Notes: generated by a model from the sequence alone, not told the origin. Shown: positions 1-10,830, numbered from the stretch's first letter. The stretch: 26,244 bases of DNA from Xylaria sp. FL1777 (GCA_022578965.1 MU400895.1:1-26244); one strand, 5' to 3'. Translations and numbers: made by a program.

Positions 1-3000
1 GCAAAAAAATTAAAAAAATCGCAAAAAAAATTTTAAACAAAATACTAAAAGTATATTATAAATTTTATAAACTATTTAAAAAAAAAAAAAAAAAAAACTT
101 TTTAAACATAGCTTATAAAACTATTACATTTTTATTAAAAAAAAATATTAATTAAAGTTATATTAAGTATACTATATAAGCTTAAACAAAATAAACGCTT
201 TATAAAAATATATTTAAAAAAATCTAGCAAAAAGATTTTTAAAAAAGTTTTAGTTATTTGCTAAATACTTTATAGTATTAGTACTTAAAATAAAAAATAA
301 AAAATAACTAATTAATAAAAAAAAAAAACTAATATAATAAATAGTAATTAATTATTAACTATTAAACGTAATTATTATTACAAATAAATATTTTTTTATT
401 TTGCTAGTAATTATAAAAAAAAACATTAGTTAAGCAAAATAGTTTATAATAGTTAATATTTTAAATAAATATTATGCTATTAAAATAGCTAAAAAGAAAA
501 AATAAAAAACTGCTATATAAATAGTATATAAACTATATAAGTATATAGTTATGCTATAAAAACTATAAAACATATTAACTAGCTTTTAATATATAATAAT
601 AATAATTTTATAGAAGTTTTTAAATAAGTTTATGTTTATTTATTTAAATAATATTTTAATTTACTTTAAAACACTAAAAAAACATAAAAAACATATAACT
701 TAAGTATTAAAAATATTTAAACAAGCAAAATTATAATTTAATATAAAAAACTATATATAGCATATATAAAAAATCAACTTTTTAAGATTTATAATTATTT
801 TAAAACAAATATAAATTTAACAGTTAAAAATTAATATAATATAAAACTAGAAAATATTTAACTTAGCTATTATTATAAACATATAATAAGCATTAAAATT
901 TTTAAACTATGTTTAAATGTTAATTTAAAACTTTAGGAAAATAGCATTTTACTTTATAAAGTATATAAAAAAAAAATATAAAAAAAAATCTTTTTTAATT
1001 TTAAAGGAAGCTTAAAAAGCTTTTAAAAAACTAAAACTAAAAGTTATTTTTAACTTTATAGTTAAACTACTTAATTTATAAAAAAAAAAAAAGCTAAAAA
1101 TAAATGCTTTAAATAGTATAATTATAAAAGTTTTAAAACAATTAAAAAACAATAGAAAATAATACTTAATAGCTTATTATTTTAAAGCATTATAAAATAT
1201 AGCATTATAATACTTTATATATAATAAAAAACTGCTTATAATTATTATAGCACTTAAAAAGTAAAAACTATTTTTTATAAAAACTATAAAACTAATTAAG
1301 ATTTATTTAAATTATTAAAACTTAATAAAATTTATAATTATATAAAAGATTACTAAATAACATAAAAATTAAATAGTTTTTTTTTTTAAATTTAATTTTA
1401 AAATATGCTATATTAAAGGAAAAAAAAACATTTAAGCAAACATACTTAGCTAATAAAGTTAAAAAAGATTTAAAGTTTTAAAAAAAAACATTTAAGTATT
1501 ATATTTTTAAAAAAATAAAAGCTTAAAAATTAAAGTTATACTTAAAAACTTTACAAATATATAGCTATAATAAGCTTATAACTTAAAAAAGTTAGCAAAA
1601 CTACAAAAATATAAAAAATTAAAAAAAAATAAGCTAATATATAAACATAAAGTTTATTTATTAGAATTTTTATAAAATAAGTTTATTAAAAAGTTCTATA
1701 AATACTTATTATATAAACATTAAAAAGCAATAAAAATAGTTAAACAACTATAAAAAAAATATAATTTTTTAAAACTATAAAACATAGTTAAATTTATTAT
1801 AAAAAAGTGCAATATTTGCAATAAAGCTAAAGTAGCTTAATATAAGTTTTATAAACTGCTATAACTTATATAAATACTTAAACAAGCATAATATACTATT
1901 GCTTAAAATTTTATTATAGTATTATTTTTATTAACTAATTTAGTTATAAAAATATAATATAATAAAATATAAGTTATTATTAATAAATTTATTAAGTATG
2001 CTTATTTTTTACTGTTTAAAAAAAAATATAATAGTTAAATAACTTATATATGCTTTTATACGCTAATATTTAAATAAACATAAGCTACTAAAAAAAATTG
2101 TTTTAAACTAAAATAAAGTGTTTATTTTTAAGTTTAAAACTAGTTTTTTTAAACTTATTAATATTAAACTAAAGTTTTTAATTGCTTATTATTTATAAAC
2201 AAATAAACAAATAAAAAAACTAAACTAAATATTAAAACAATATTTATAAAGTTATATTAACTATTAATAAAACAATTAAGTAAAACTATTATTAATAATA
2301 TAAATTTTATATAATATATTAATAAATAAAAATATAAATATATTTTTATATAAAGCTGTTTATAAATAGCAAACAACTATTAAAAAACAAAAAAAAACAT
2401 TAATAAAAGCACTTGCTATTTTAATTATAATACTTTAAACAAAAACTATTGCAATAAAAATTAAAACGCTATAAGCTAAACTATAACTATGTTTTTAGTT
2501 TTTATAACAATAAATATTAATATATTATAATAAAAAACGAACTAAAAAACTAACCTTTAAAAAAAAAAACAAAGTTTATTTGCTATAACAAAAATAAAAT
2601 ATAAACATTAATATTTTTTAAATTAAAACAAAACAACTAAGCAATAAATTAAAATTTAAAAAACTTAGTTTTTTTAAAATTAAAGAAGTTATTTTACTTA
2701 TTAATTATAAACTATTATTACTAAAGAACATATAAATTTACCTTATTTTTTACATTTTTTTACTAAAACTAGCATTTATTAAAATATTTATTAAAATATA
2801 ACTAAAAATAAAAACAAATTAAAACATTAATAAAGTTAAAAATATACTAAATTTTTGTTAAAACAATAATAATATTAAGTATTTTATTAAATAAAAAAAA
2901 TATTTATACGTTAATAATACTTAAAAACCTAAAAAATACCTAAAAACTGCTAAAATAATTATAAACTAGTTTTATTGTTAATACTTTAACTAATTAAAAC

Positions 3001-3010
3001 TAAAAAAAAA
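1..3010 (+). pseudogene. pol: Gypsy pol relic: RT, RNase H, integrase, chromodomain
   Basis: The RT reads from about 150, with a run like 'ALQKYIQKNLAKRF' near 195-240 and 'NKYYAIKIAKKKK*KTA' near 465-515. The decayed MPFGLTNAPATFQ box follows near 550-590, and the catalytic YLDD box appears as Y-L-N-N (641-652) followed by ILIYFKTLKKHKKH. RNase H follows near 960-1400 and ends in a box like 'LIKIYLNYQNLIKF'. Integrase has a zinc-binding C-N-I-C (TGC at 1808 and 1817) and 'KAKVA'. The first catalytic Asp is Asn (1907-1909), and 'AYYLQTNKQIKKLNQ' lies near 2184-2230. The C-terminal 'YYNKKRTKKLTFKKKNKVYLL' region starts at 2523. A chromodomain-like stretch follows to about 3000. The frame shifts between about 2030 and 2178. 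What is seen is a translated resemblance; family membership rests on these well-known motifs. Confidence 0.85.
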
Positions 3011-3718
3011 AAATTAAGTTTAAACAAAGCGTTTAACGCGTTTTAATTAAACTTTAAAAAAATAATTAGTAATAGCTATACTATTTTAATATGCTATTTT
3101 TATTTTTTAGCTATATAACGCTTTTTTGTTTTAATTTGCTTAAGCTTTTTTAAACTATTTAAATTATAAGCTATAGCAATAATTATTTTTTTTTGCTATA
3201 ATTTTTTTTGTTATTTAAAACAGCAGATTTTTGCATTTATTTTTTTATGCTTTTTTATTAGTAAGTTTAATTTATTTTTTAGCTTTTTGTGCTAAAAAGT
3301 AAGCTACTATATTTGCTTTAAAAACAAACTTCTAGCGTTATAATTTGCTTGTTTAGCTACAATACATTTAATATATTAATTAAAGTTAAATTTTAACATT
3401 AAACATTTTATGTTATAACAATTGTAGCAAAAGCATAATGCTATTTTAATTAATTTTAGTTTAATAAAAAAAAGCAAAGCAAAGTTTTATTAAGCCTTTT
3501 ATTTAAAACGCAACAAGCAAAATTTTTTAAAAACTTTACTAAACATAATAAGCACAAAAAACAAAAAACAAAAAATAAAAAAAAAAAACTTATAAAAAAA
3601 AAATATAGAATTATTAAAACAACAATTATAAAAAAAAAAAAATAATATTATAAAATAAGCTAACTAAGCTAGTTAAAAAGCTAAATATAAAAAAAACATA
3701 CGTAAAAAAAGTTTTATT
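3011..3718. other. unassigned 3' region of element 1
   Basis: This is 700 bp between the chromodomain-like end of pol and the putative LTR. A short inverted repeat (AAGTTTAA / TTAAACTT arms) surrounds the GCGTTTAACGCG core at about 3016-3054. On the minus strand, 3120-3400 reads as a lysine-rich frame with few recognisable features. The part near 3540-3720 is nearly pure A-rich sequence. I see no gene I can name. It is most simply the 3' untranslated part of element 1. Confidence 0.35.
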
Positions 3719-4162
3719 TGTTAAAAAAATATATATTTAAATTACTATAAAGGTTTAATGCATAAACTTAACAAACTTAAGTATTAAGTTTATTAAGCTT
3801 TAAACTTAACAAACTTAAGCATTAAGTTTATTAAGCTTTAAACTTAAAACAATATAGCATTAAGTTTATTAAAAAAAGCAACGTTTATAAATTATTATTA
3901 CTGTTTTTTTTGTTTATATAATTATGCACTTTTTATATTTAGTTATTTATTTAGTTTTTAGCTTTTTAATTATTAATTTTTTATAATTGCTAAGCACTAA
4001 TATACTTATTACTTTTAATTCTTTAAGACTTCTATTAATGCATAGTAGTAAAAGTACTTTAAAAACCTCTTTAACGAACTATTATTAAGGATTCTATTAT
4101 TACTTGTAAATTAAAACCTTAAGAGCAAACCTGTTATATTAATATATAATAGATCTATTACA
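3719..4162 (+). repeat. putative 3' LTR of element 1 (diverged relative of the 494-bp LTR)
   Basis: Positions 3898-4162 align base for base, mostly with transitions only, to the distal part of the two 494-bp LTRs at 4690-4965 and 24135-24406. Shared blocks include the TTTGTTTATATAA stretch and GCAAACCTGTTATATTAAT near the end. The end is CTATTACA (CA terminus). The start is set at the TGTTA at 3719 because LTRs of this family begin TGTTA; this start is weak. The internal minisatellite of the other copies is replaced here by a different 38-bp tandem repeat, so this is a subfamily variant and not the same LTR. Confidence 0.55.
3764..3871 (+). repeat. 38-bp tandem repeat, about 2.8 copies
   Basis: Unit 1 (3764-3801) and unit 2 (3802-3839) differ at one base, and a degenerate third unit runs to 3871. 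Each unit carries the hairpin AAACTTAA-GNA-TTAAGTTT with 8-bp perfect arms. It occupies the same place in this LTR that the 26-bp minisatellite occupies in the 494-bp LTRs. Its function, if any, is unknown. Confidence 0.9.
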
Positions 4163-4471
4163 CTACTATAATAAAAACGCCTGCATTATTTACTAATTTA
4201 ACAAATAATATAATTAATTTGCTTTTTTATATACTAACATTTAAAAAGTTTTTTTTATTACTTTAAGAACTATTAAATATATTTAAAGCGCAGATTTATA
4301 TTTTAAAAATAAATAGCATTACTATAACTATAATTTATATTTTAAACAAATTTTAAAATAAAATCGTAAGTAATTTGCTTAAAAACTAAACTTTTTATAT
4401 AATATACAAACGTTTTTAAAACTAATATAAAATAACTAAAAATAACAATAAAAAACCTTTTATAATGCTTT
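4163..4471 (+). pseudogene. pol: Gypsy element 2, pol segment before the integrase zinc domain
   Basis: One reading frame (for example codons at 4363 and 4468) runs through this piece. It has the look of the region between RNase H and integrase in dothideomycete-type Gypsy pols, ending 'NNKKPFIMLYAF', compared with the EFPF..HYALKDGLLYYTQ type of sequence. The frame continues directly after the solo LTR at 4967, which proves the two pieces were once contiguous. Stops are TAA/TAG only. The left boundary is the end of the element 1 LTR; the RT and RNase H of element 2 are not in the window. Confidence 0.7.
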
Positions 4472-4965
4472 TGTTACGAAATTAGCACTAGGGTAGCCTT
4501 TAGAGCAGCTTAATGCCTTTATATATACTTTGCACTTCTTTTTTTGCTAGCTAAAGCTAAAGTTACGTAATAACTTATCTGGCTTACTAGGCTTACGGTA
4601 ATTTAGGGCTTACTAAGCTTACAGTAATTTAAGGCTTACTAAGCTTATAGTAATCTAGTGCTTACTAAACTTATAATAATTTAAGAAAAGTTACTACTTT
4701 TTCTATTTTTTCTTTGTTTATATAAATATGTACTTTTTATATTTAGTTACTTATTTAGTTTTAGTTCTTTAGCTATTAATTTTTTATAACTGTTAAGCAT
4801 TAATATATTTATTACTTTTAATTCTTTAAAACCTCTATTAATGCACAGTGGTAAAAGTACCTCAAAAACTTCTTTAATGGACTACTGTTAAGGATCTTAT
4901 TATTATCTACAAATTAAAACCCTAAAGGCAAACCTGTTATATTAATGTATAACAAGTTTATTATA
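4472..4965 (+). mobile_element. solo LTR, 494 bp, with GCTTT target-site duplication
   Basis: The repeat starts TGTTACGAAATTAGCAC and ends TTTATTATA, where TACA has probably mutated to TATA. It is flanked by GCTTT at 4467-4471 and GCTTT at 4966-4970, a perfect 5-bp duplication. It matches the LTR at 23913-24406 along its whole length, and both copies are exactly 494 bp. No internal region is attached, so this is a solo LTR left by recombination between two LTRs. It sits inside the pol frame of element 2, whose reading frame is restored if the LTR and one GCTTT are ignored. It is less mutated than the 23913 copy. Confidence 0.92.
4581..4684 (+). repeat. 26-bp minisatellite inside the solo LTR, 4 units
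   Basis: There are four head-to-tail 26-bp units (4581-4606, 4607-4632, 4633-4658, 4659-4684). The consensus is close to GGCTTACTAAGCTTACAG followed by TAATTTAA. Each unit contains the imperfect dyad TTACT...AGTAA around an AAGCTT core. The same four units, in the same order, are in the LTR at 24022-24125, so the array is an inherited part of the LTR and not a local expansion. It could be an enhancer-like or structural part of the U3/R region; that is inference. Confidence 0.95.
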
Positions 4966-5768
4966 GCTTTATGCTTTTAAATATAATTTTAATAGTTGCT
5001 TTATATACTTTACTTAAACAATAAAAAATTGTATTGTTATTTTAGCAGCTATTTATATTAAAGTAATATAGTTAGCTTATAATAATAAAGCACATATAAA
5101 AATTAAGCATATATATAACTATTTGCAAGCTATTATATATTGTTTTAACTTAAAAAAACATATTGCTAAATATATAAGCAGCTGTTTTAATTATAAAATA
5201 GCTAAAAAAGCTACTTATAAGCTATATAGTAATTTTTAACTAATTTTTATACTAGTTTTTTTTTTGTTTATTTTATGCTTTAATTTTATCGTTAGTTTAT
5301 TAAAATCTAAATATAGCTATAATATAATTTTTATAGTTATATATAAAATGTTTAAAGCTATTAAATATATTTTTAGTTATAATAATTAAAATGCTATAAA
5401 CTAAGCTTAAGCTTATATTTAATAAATTTACTTAAATTAAAAACTGCTTAATAAATTTATATTTAATACTAACTTTAAATTTATAAGTATATTATAAATA
5501 GCTTTATATAAAGCAAAAAAAGTTATAATATAACTTATAATAACATATTATTAAACAGTTAATAAATAAGTAAAGCAAACTATTTAAACATTTTAAACTT
5601 ATATAATTGCATTTATAAAAGCTTAGCTTAATTTTTTTAACTAAAAAAACTATATAAGTTATATTGTTTATTGTTTTAATACTTTTATATTATTAATAAT
5701 AAGCAAAATACTTTTTAAGCGTTTATATAACTATAAAGCTAAAACTTTTTTTTTTATTAACTTTAAAA
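4966..5768 (+). pseudogene. pol: Gypsy element 2 integrase, first part
   Basis: The zinc domain reads 'AYNNKAHIKIKHIYNYL' (near 5070-5120) and then C-F-N-Y-K-I-A-K (TGT at 5183; the second Cys is now Tyr). The core has 'FNFIVSLLKSKYSYNIIFIV' (from about 5279), corresponding to the DFI-GLPKS-YD-ILVVVDR type, with the first Asp changed to Asn. Further on are 'KFIFNTNFKFIS' for the D-FTS/FIS block and 'IVYCFNTFILLIISKILFKRLYNYKAKTF' (near 5664-5750) for the Y-FN-S---TG-SPFEL-YG block. The frame is unbroken apart from TAA/TAG stops. It is cut at 5764-5768 (TAAAA) by element 3 and resumes at 13317. Sequence type differs from element 1, so it belongs to another Gypsy lineage. Confidence 0.88.
5764..5768. 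other. TAAAA target-site duplication, left copy
   Basis: The five bases immediately left of element 3 match 13312-13316. TAAAA alone would be weak in A+T-rich DNA. However, joining the integrase frame of element 2 across it gives in-frame 'AKTFFFINFKNNFAKK', a plausible continuous integrase, and the two LTRs then have equal length (199 bp). Confidence 0.75.
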
Positions 5769-5967
5769 TTAAATTATTACAGGAGGTATAAAGCATTAAT
5801 GGTTAAGTATAATAGTTAATATATTTCTAGTTTTATAGTAAGTATTTAATAAAACTAAAGCTTAAAGAAAAAAGAAAACTTTTATAAAATAAGTATAAAA
5901 AAGATATCCTATATATATATATAACATGTAATATGTACTAAAGTACTTAAATAGCTTAGTTATAATA
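5769..5967 (-). repeat. 3' LTR of element 3 (left copy)
   Basis: It is a direct copy of 13113-13311. Shared landmarks are TATAAAGCATTAA, TAATAGTTAATATAT, TTTTATAGTAAGTATTTAA, TATAAAAAAGATATC and CTAAAGTACTTAA. In minus orientation this family starts TGTTATAACTA; here the first bases are TATTATAACTA. The outer end (plus-strand start TTAAATTATTAC) does not show the usual TG/CA, either through mutation or because my boundary is off by a few bases. Confidence 0.88.
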
Positions 5968-5970
5968 ACT

Positions 5971-5984
5971 ACTTTTTTTTTTTT
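5971..5984 (-). promoter_or_regulatory. probable polypurine tract of element 3
   Basis: The twelve-T run at 5973-5984 reads on the minus strand as a polypurine stretch. It is immediately internal to the 3' LTR, where the plus-strand primer for reverse transcription is expected. It supports the minus orientation of element 3 but is weak alone, since homopolymer runs are common in this window. Confidence 0.45.
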
Positions 5985-7960
5985 AATTAAGTTATTTTTA
6001 ACTTATATATAAATAAAATCAATTAAAGTAATTAATCTTAAGTATAAGTAGTAAAGTAAAATAATATAAAGCAATTAAACATAAATGTAATATATTAAAT
6101 AAAATGCTTATGTAGTGTAGTAATTAAAGTACTTATATACTTATATTTATGTTTACGTATTAAGTTATGTTTGTTTTATGCTATATTTATAGCAAGGCTT
6201 ATGTTTATACTTTTGTTGCTATATGCTTTTTTTTTTTTTTTTTTTTTCTTTTTTTTTTTTAGCTGCTACTAAACATTTAGTTTTAGCTATTTACTTTATT
6301 ACTGCTAATTTTATACTTATTTTACATTTTTTCTGCTTTTTTTTTAATTATTATTTGCATTATAATTATGCTGCTTAAACTTATAGTAGTTAAAAGTAAT
6401 ATATATAAACGCAGTAATAATTAAAGCTATAGTTATAAATATAAACGCAGAAAATTATTATAACTTGTTTTATGTTTAAATTTATTTAAAAATAAGTTTA
6501 ATTTTACTATAAAATAAAACTTTAATAAATTTTTTTGCTAAAAGTTTAATAACTTTAATAATAAAAATAAAAACGTTAGCTGTTTGTTTTTTTTTAAAAA
6601 TAGCTTTAATTCTAATAAAGATTTAAATATTATTAAGCTTTTTATTAGTTATAAAAAAAAATAAAAATAAAAATAAAAATAATTTTAATTTTATAAATTT
6701 TAATAAAAATTTTAATGTTAGCTTATATAATTTTAATATAAACAACTTAAAAAATAAGTTTAATTTTAATGTAAATATTAAAGTTTTTATGCTAACTAAA
6801 CGTTAGCTTGTTTTTATAATAACTGTTGTTTGTAAACTTTATAAATAAACTACTAAAGCTAAAAACAAAAAATATAAAACTATTAAAAAAGCAATAGTTT
6901 TAAGTAGTTTGTTAGTATATTAGCTTTATTTTAAGCGTTTTAAAAAAGCATTTTAGCTAAAAAATAGCTTGTTTTTAAATATAATTTGCAAATTTAAAAA
7001 TTTAAAAATAATAGCTTATATAAGCTATATAAACAGCTATATTTTATGCAAGCTTATAAATTAATTTATATTTATTTTAAATTAGTTTTATTAATAGGTT
7101 AACTGCTTATTATATTATATTTTAATGTAATATATATTTAAAAGTTATTAAACTAATTTGTTTATTTTTTTATTTTTTAAAAAAACAACTATAAAAAAGT
7201 TATTATAAATAAAAATTGCGCTATTGTTTAAAAAACTTTAAACAATTATTATGTTAACTTTATAGCTATGTAGTTTTGCTTTTTAAAGGCATTTTTACGT
7301 TTTTTGTTAATTTATAAAGCTTAGTTTTAATTAATTAGTAAAGTTAACAATATAAAAGTAAGTTGTTTTATTTTTATTTTATATAAAGTTTAGCTAATAA
7401 TTAATAATGTAAAAATATTATACTATATATAAACACTTAGTAATAAAGCATAAATCTTTAGCTTGCTAAGCTATTAAGCTTTTTTATATAAGCGCTATAA
7501 ATAGCCTTATTTAAACTTATTTTATAAGGTTTTTAAATAAAATTAAAACTATTTTTAATGCTAGCAATATATTTGTTTAATTATACTTAAAGTGCAAGTT
7601 ATAAATTATAAATATGCAGCTTTAAAAGCTACTTTAATTTCTTTTAAAAAAAATATATATAAAGCTATATTAATTATTACTAATAAGCATAAATAAAAGT
7701 ATTTAATTAGCTTTTTTTATTATAAAGATGTTTTAAAGTTTAATAATTAGTATTTTAGGGCTTTTTTATAAGAATATTATAACTTATTTGTAGCATTTTT
7801 ACATATAGCTTATTAATAAAGCGCAAATATTTTAAAACTTAAAACAATAAATATAATTTTTATTATATAATTAAAAACAAAAAAATAACTAATTAATATA
7901 TATAATGCAATTAAGCCTTAGTTTATAGCTAAATTAATAATAAATTAGTACTATTTTGTT
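5985..7960 (-). other. 2-kb unassigned region between chromodomain and 3' LTR of element 3
   Basis: This is unusually long for the 3' end of a Gypsy element. On the minus strand between about 7750 and 6900 there are protein-like stretches, for example 'KEIKVAFKAAYL' and 'KLKIYALLLSVYI'. However, the frame carries TAA/TAG at close to the rate expected by chance for this composition, so coding is not established. It includes a T-rich run at 6222-6260. It could be an extra ORF, a captured fragment or a further nested insertion. Confidence 0.35.
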
Positions 7961-7964
7961 GGCT

Positions 7965-8640
7965 TAATAATTTTGCTTTTTTTTTGTAATTTAAACGCTT
8001 TTTAAAGTTTTTAATTGCTTTAAAAGCTATAATATTAATAATAAATACTTACTAATTATATTTAGTTAGCTAGCTTTTTTACTTAATAAAATAATATTTT
8101 TTTTTATTATAAGTTATTTTACTTATTATATTTTTAACTTTTTATTTTTTTAACTTATTTTCAAAGTTTAGCATAAATAAACTATGCTTATGTTTAGCTT
8201 TTTAAAGCTTAAGCAACTAAATTAAAAAAACAGAATAAAAGCAGCTATATTATTTTAAAAAACTAATATAATATGCTTATAAACTAACTATAAAAAAAAT
8301 TCAAAAAGGTTTAATAAACTTAAGCGCTAACTTTTTATTTTTAAACTTAATATTTTTTATTAATAGTACTACTAAGTTTTTAGTTTTAAAAGTTATAAAT
8401 TTATGTTTATTATTATAATATTTTATATATTTATTAGTTATAATTTGCTATTGCTTTATTATTTTGTTTTTAATAGTTTATAATTTATTAAAACGTTTTT
8501 ATATAGCTAAAATCTTTTTTAATGTAAAGTTATTTTTAATAAACAAATAAAATTTTAGTATATAATTATATAAAGCTTTAAAAAGTAATCGTTTAGTTAT
8601 AAAATTAATAGCAGAATTTATAGCAAAAAAAGCTTAAAGT
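7965..8640 (-). pseudogene. pol: element 3 integrase C-terminus and chromodomain
   Basis: Minus-strand translation gives 'FAINSAINFITKRLLFKALYNY' (about 8625-8560), the Y-NS-H-STG-SPFEA-YGY block of integrase. Next come 'KYYNNKHKFITFKTKNLVVL' (near 8420-8365) and 'KKLALKFIKPF*I' (near 8330-8300), the KL--KFIGPF motif. After that come the HPVFHVSLLEP-type block and a chromodomain reading 'YYFIK*KS*LTKYN**VF' (about 8098-8043), where KWKGW...YNQWEP is expected. Trp codons have become stops (TGG to TAG/TAA), which is what G-to-A change at GG predicts. The element is therefore a chromovirus. Confidence 0.85.
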
Positions 8641-10240
8641 AAAAGTTAAAGCTAATTAGTTTGCTTATTATTTATAAAATACTTAAAATAGCTTTTAATT
8701 ATTTAGTTTATTTGTTTTATTTGTTTATTAGTTTTAAAATAAAATACTACTAAAAGCTTTTGTTTAACTTTTAAATAATAGCATAAATTAAACTAAAATT
8801 AACTAATAAAAATAAAGCTTTTATTAAAAATAATGCTTTTTAAGCTATTATAAATATATTTAATTTTATAGTAAAATAAAACTGCTAGCTTAATTAAAAT
8901 TATAGTAATATTAACTAGAAATAAATATATAAGCTTAGTAAATTTATTTATAATAACAAAAATAGCATTAATTAGTTTTTTTTTATAAAAGGTTTTTAAT
9001 AAACTTATAATAAAGTTTATAAATAATTTTTATATAAGTTTATTAAATATTAGTAAAGCGTTAAGTTTGTTATATTTTTAGTAATATTTTGCTTTAGTTT
9101 TAAAGCAAATTATATAGCTTTATATATATTTCTTAATATTTAGTTTTATATTGTTTTAATAAAACTTTTATTATAGTAGTTTTAAAGTATAGCTTTAGCT
9201 TAAATATTTAGCTAATAAATTATTATAATATAGCTTAATAAGTTAAAAATGTATAGCTTTTTTAAAAAAAATATAAATTTTGTTTTTATAGCAAACTAAA
9301 GATTTTTTTATTAACTATTAAAAATTTGAAAGTTTTTTTGCTTTTAATTGCTTTATAATTATATAGCATTTAAGGTTTTTTTTTTTAAACTTTTTAAATA
9401 AAGTTTTTTAGCTTTTTAAAAGCTTTTAAATTTTTTAATTTCTTTAAGCTTATAGCTATTTATATATGCAAACATATAACTATTTAAATAAAAAAAGCTT
9501 TTTTAGTAAATATAGCTTTAAAGTATAAAGCTTTAGCTTAAGCATTAAAATATAAATTAAAAACTTTAACTTGTTATACTACTGCAACTTTTTTTTTTAA
9601 CGTTAAAAAAATGTTAATATTATTAAACAAAACAGCTATATAATTAAAATAACGCAAAAAAAAATTAGCTTTGTTTTTTTTACTTGCTTAATATTTAATA
9701 ATAAAATTAAAAAAAGCTAATAATAAATATTAATAAGCTTGCTTTTTATTAAGCTTTAATGTTTTTATAAACGCTTAAAAGTTAATATAATTAATTAATA
9801 TTTTAACTAATAAATTGCTTTTTTATAAATAATGCTACTAGTATTTAAAGCAATTTACTATTATAAGCATTTTTTAGTTAAATATATTATATTGCATTTT
9901 TTTTTTAAATAGCTTTTAAAAATAAAATATAACTAGTTTAAAAATGCTTTAATTATTTTGCTAAAATAAATTTTTTATAAAAGCTACTTTAAAAAAATTA
10001 ATTTTTAGCAATATTTGTTTTTTAAAGTTAAAATATATAAAAAAAATAGCTTGCTTAAATGCATTTTAAAAGTTTTTAAAGGCCTTTTTTTTAAAACTAT
10101 TTAAAAAAATTTAACTTTTTTTTGTTTTTATTACGTTTTTTTTTAAATACTTAAACAAAAATGCAGCAATATAAAAATACTTGTTTATAAAACAGCAATA
10201 AAAGTTACAAAACTTTAAAAATTATTATAGCGCTTAATAA
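8640..10240 (-). pseudogene. pol: element 3 RNase H and integrase core (heavily decayed)
   Basis: By position this stretch must hold RNase H and the integrase zinc and catalytic domains, because RT lies directly to its right and the integrase C-terminal block directly to its left. Distances match those in element 1 (YLDD box to SPFEALYG block about 1.7-1.8 kb in both). I could not read individual catalytic residues with confidence; a Cys-bearing stretch near 9470 may be part of the zinc domain. Annotation rests mainly on context. Confidence 0.6.
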
Positions 10241-10830
10241 ATATTTAATATAAACTATTATTAAATAATATTTATATATAAAAAGTTTATTTTAATTTTT
10301 TAGCTAAAAATAATATAACTTAGAAATTTAATCTTTTTTTAATAAAATTAATACTTAAATAGCTTAGCGTATAATTTTATTTTTTATAGCTTTTTAATAA
10401 TATTTTAAATATATTTTATATAAAAATCTTTATTTAAAAAAAAATAAGCATATTATTAAAATATATAATACAAAATATATTTATTATATTATTAAGTGCT
10501 TTTTATATATAATTTTAAAAAGTAAGAAAAGCATTTAATAAACTTATAAGCATAACTAAAAATTTATAGTAATTATAACATATATAAAATGCTATTTTTT
10601 ACTTATTTTTTTTTAAATATGTAAGTAATAATAAGCGTTTTTAAAGTTAATTTTGCTAAAAATTTTAGCTTTTAAAATTTTATTAAGTAGCTTTAAAATA
10701 AGTAGTAAAATATATTAATTTTTGCATATAATTTAATTAAGTTTTTTATAGTTTATATATAAACGTAAGCTTTAACTTTTTAAGCTATATAAGTTTAAAT
10801 AATTAAATAATAACATAATAATAAGCTTAG
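10240..10830 (-). pseudogene. pol: element 3 reverse transcriptase
   Basis: The minus strand reads 'LRLYINYKKLN*I' (near 10790-10750), corresponding to LR-CVDYRKLNE. It is followed by 'LLNKILKAKIFSKINFKNAYYYLHI' (near 10690-10615), the L--L--AK-FSK-DL--AY--IRI block. The catalytic box reads Y-F-N-N-M-L-I-F (revcomp of 10463-10440), with both Asp now Asn. After a frame change, 'KIKLYAKLFKY*FY*KKIKFLSYIIFS' follows (near 10395-10315), corresponding to the KLYAKLSKC-F----I-FLGYIIS block. Order and spacing are canonical for Ty3/Gypsy RT. Confidence 0.88.

Larger units (their letters stand above)
1..4162 (+). mobile_element. Ty3/Gypsy retrotransposon, element 1 (3' part)
   Basis: This is the 3' part of a chromovirus-like LTR retrotransposon entering from the left edge. 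It shows, in order, reverse transcriptase, RNase H, integrase, a probable chromodomain, an unassigned stretch (3011-3718) and a putative 3' LTR. The 5' LTR, gag and protease would lie left of the window. All domains are on the plus strand in the usual Ty3/Gypsy order. The element is dead: dozens of stops, loss of the catalytic Asp codons and at least one frame change in integrase. The right boundary at 4162 is inferred from the LTR end (TTACA) and from the integrase frame of element 2 starting directly after it. That suggests element 1 was inserted into element 2. Confidence 0.75.

Noticed and set aside
3120..3400. Lysine-rich minus-strand frame resembling the C-terminus of a pogo/Fot-type transposase
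   Set aside because: No DDE or HTH part is found on its N-terminal side, which is occupied by LTR sequence. Lys-rich tails arise easily in A-rich DNA.
3764..4684. CRISPR-like arrays at the 38-bp and 26-bp repeats
   Set aside because: Units are directly head to tail without unique spacers, lie inside LTRs and are shared between copies. They are minisatellites.
5780..5963. Repeat at 5.8 kb read as coding continuation of the element 2 integrase
   Set aside because: The frame reads through, but the same sequence recurs at 13.1 kb with equal length, TG start on the minus strand and flanking TAAAA. Integrase also resumes properly only after the second copy. So it is an LTR.
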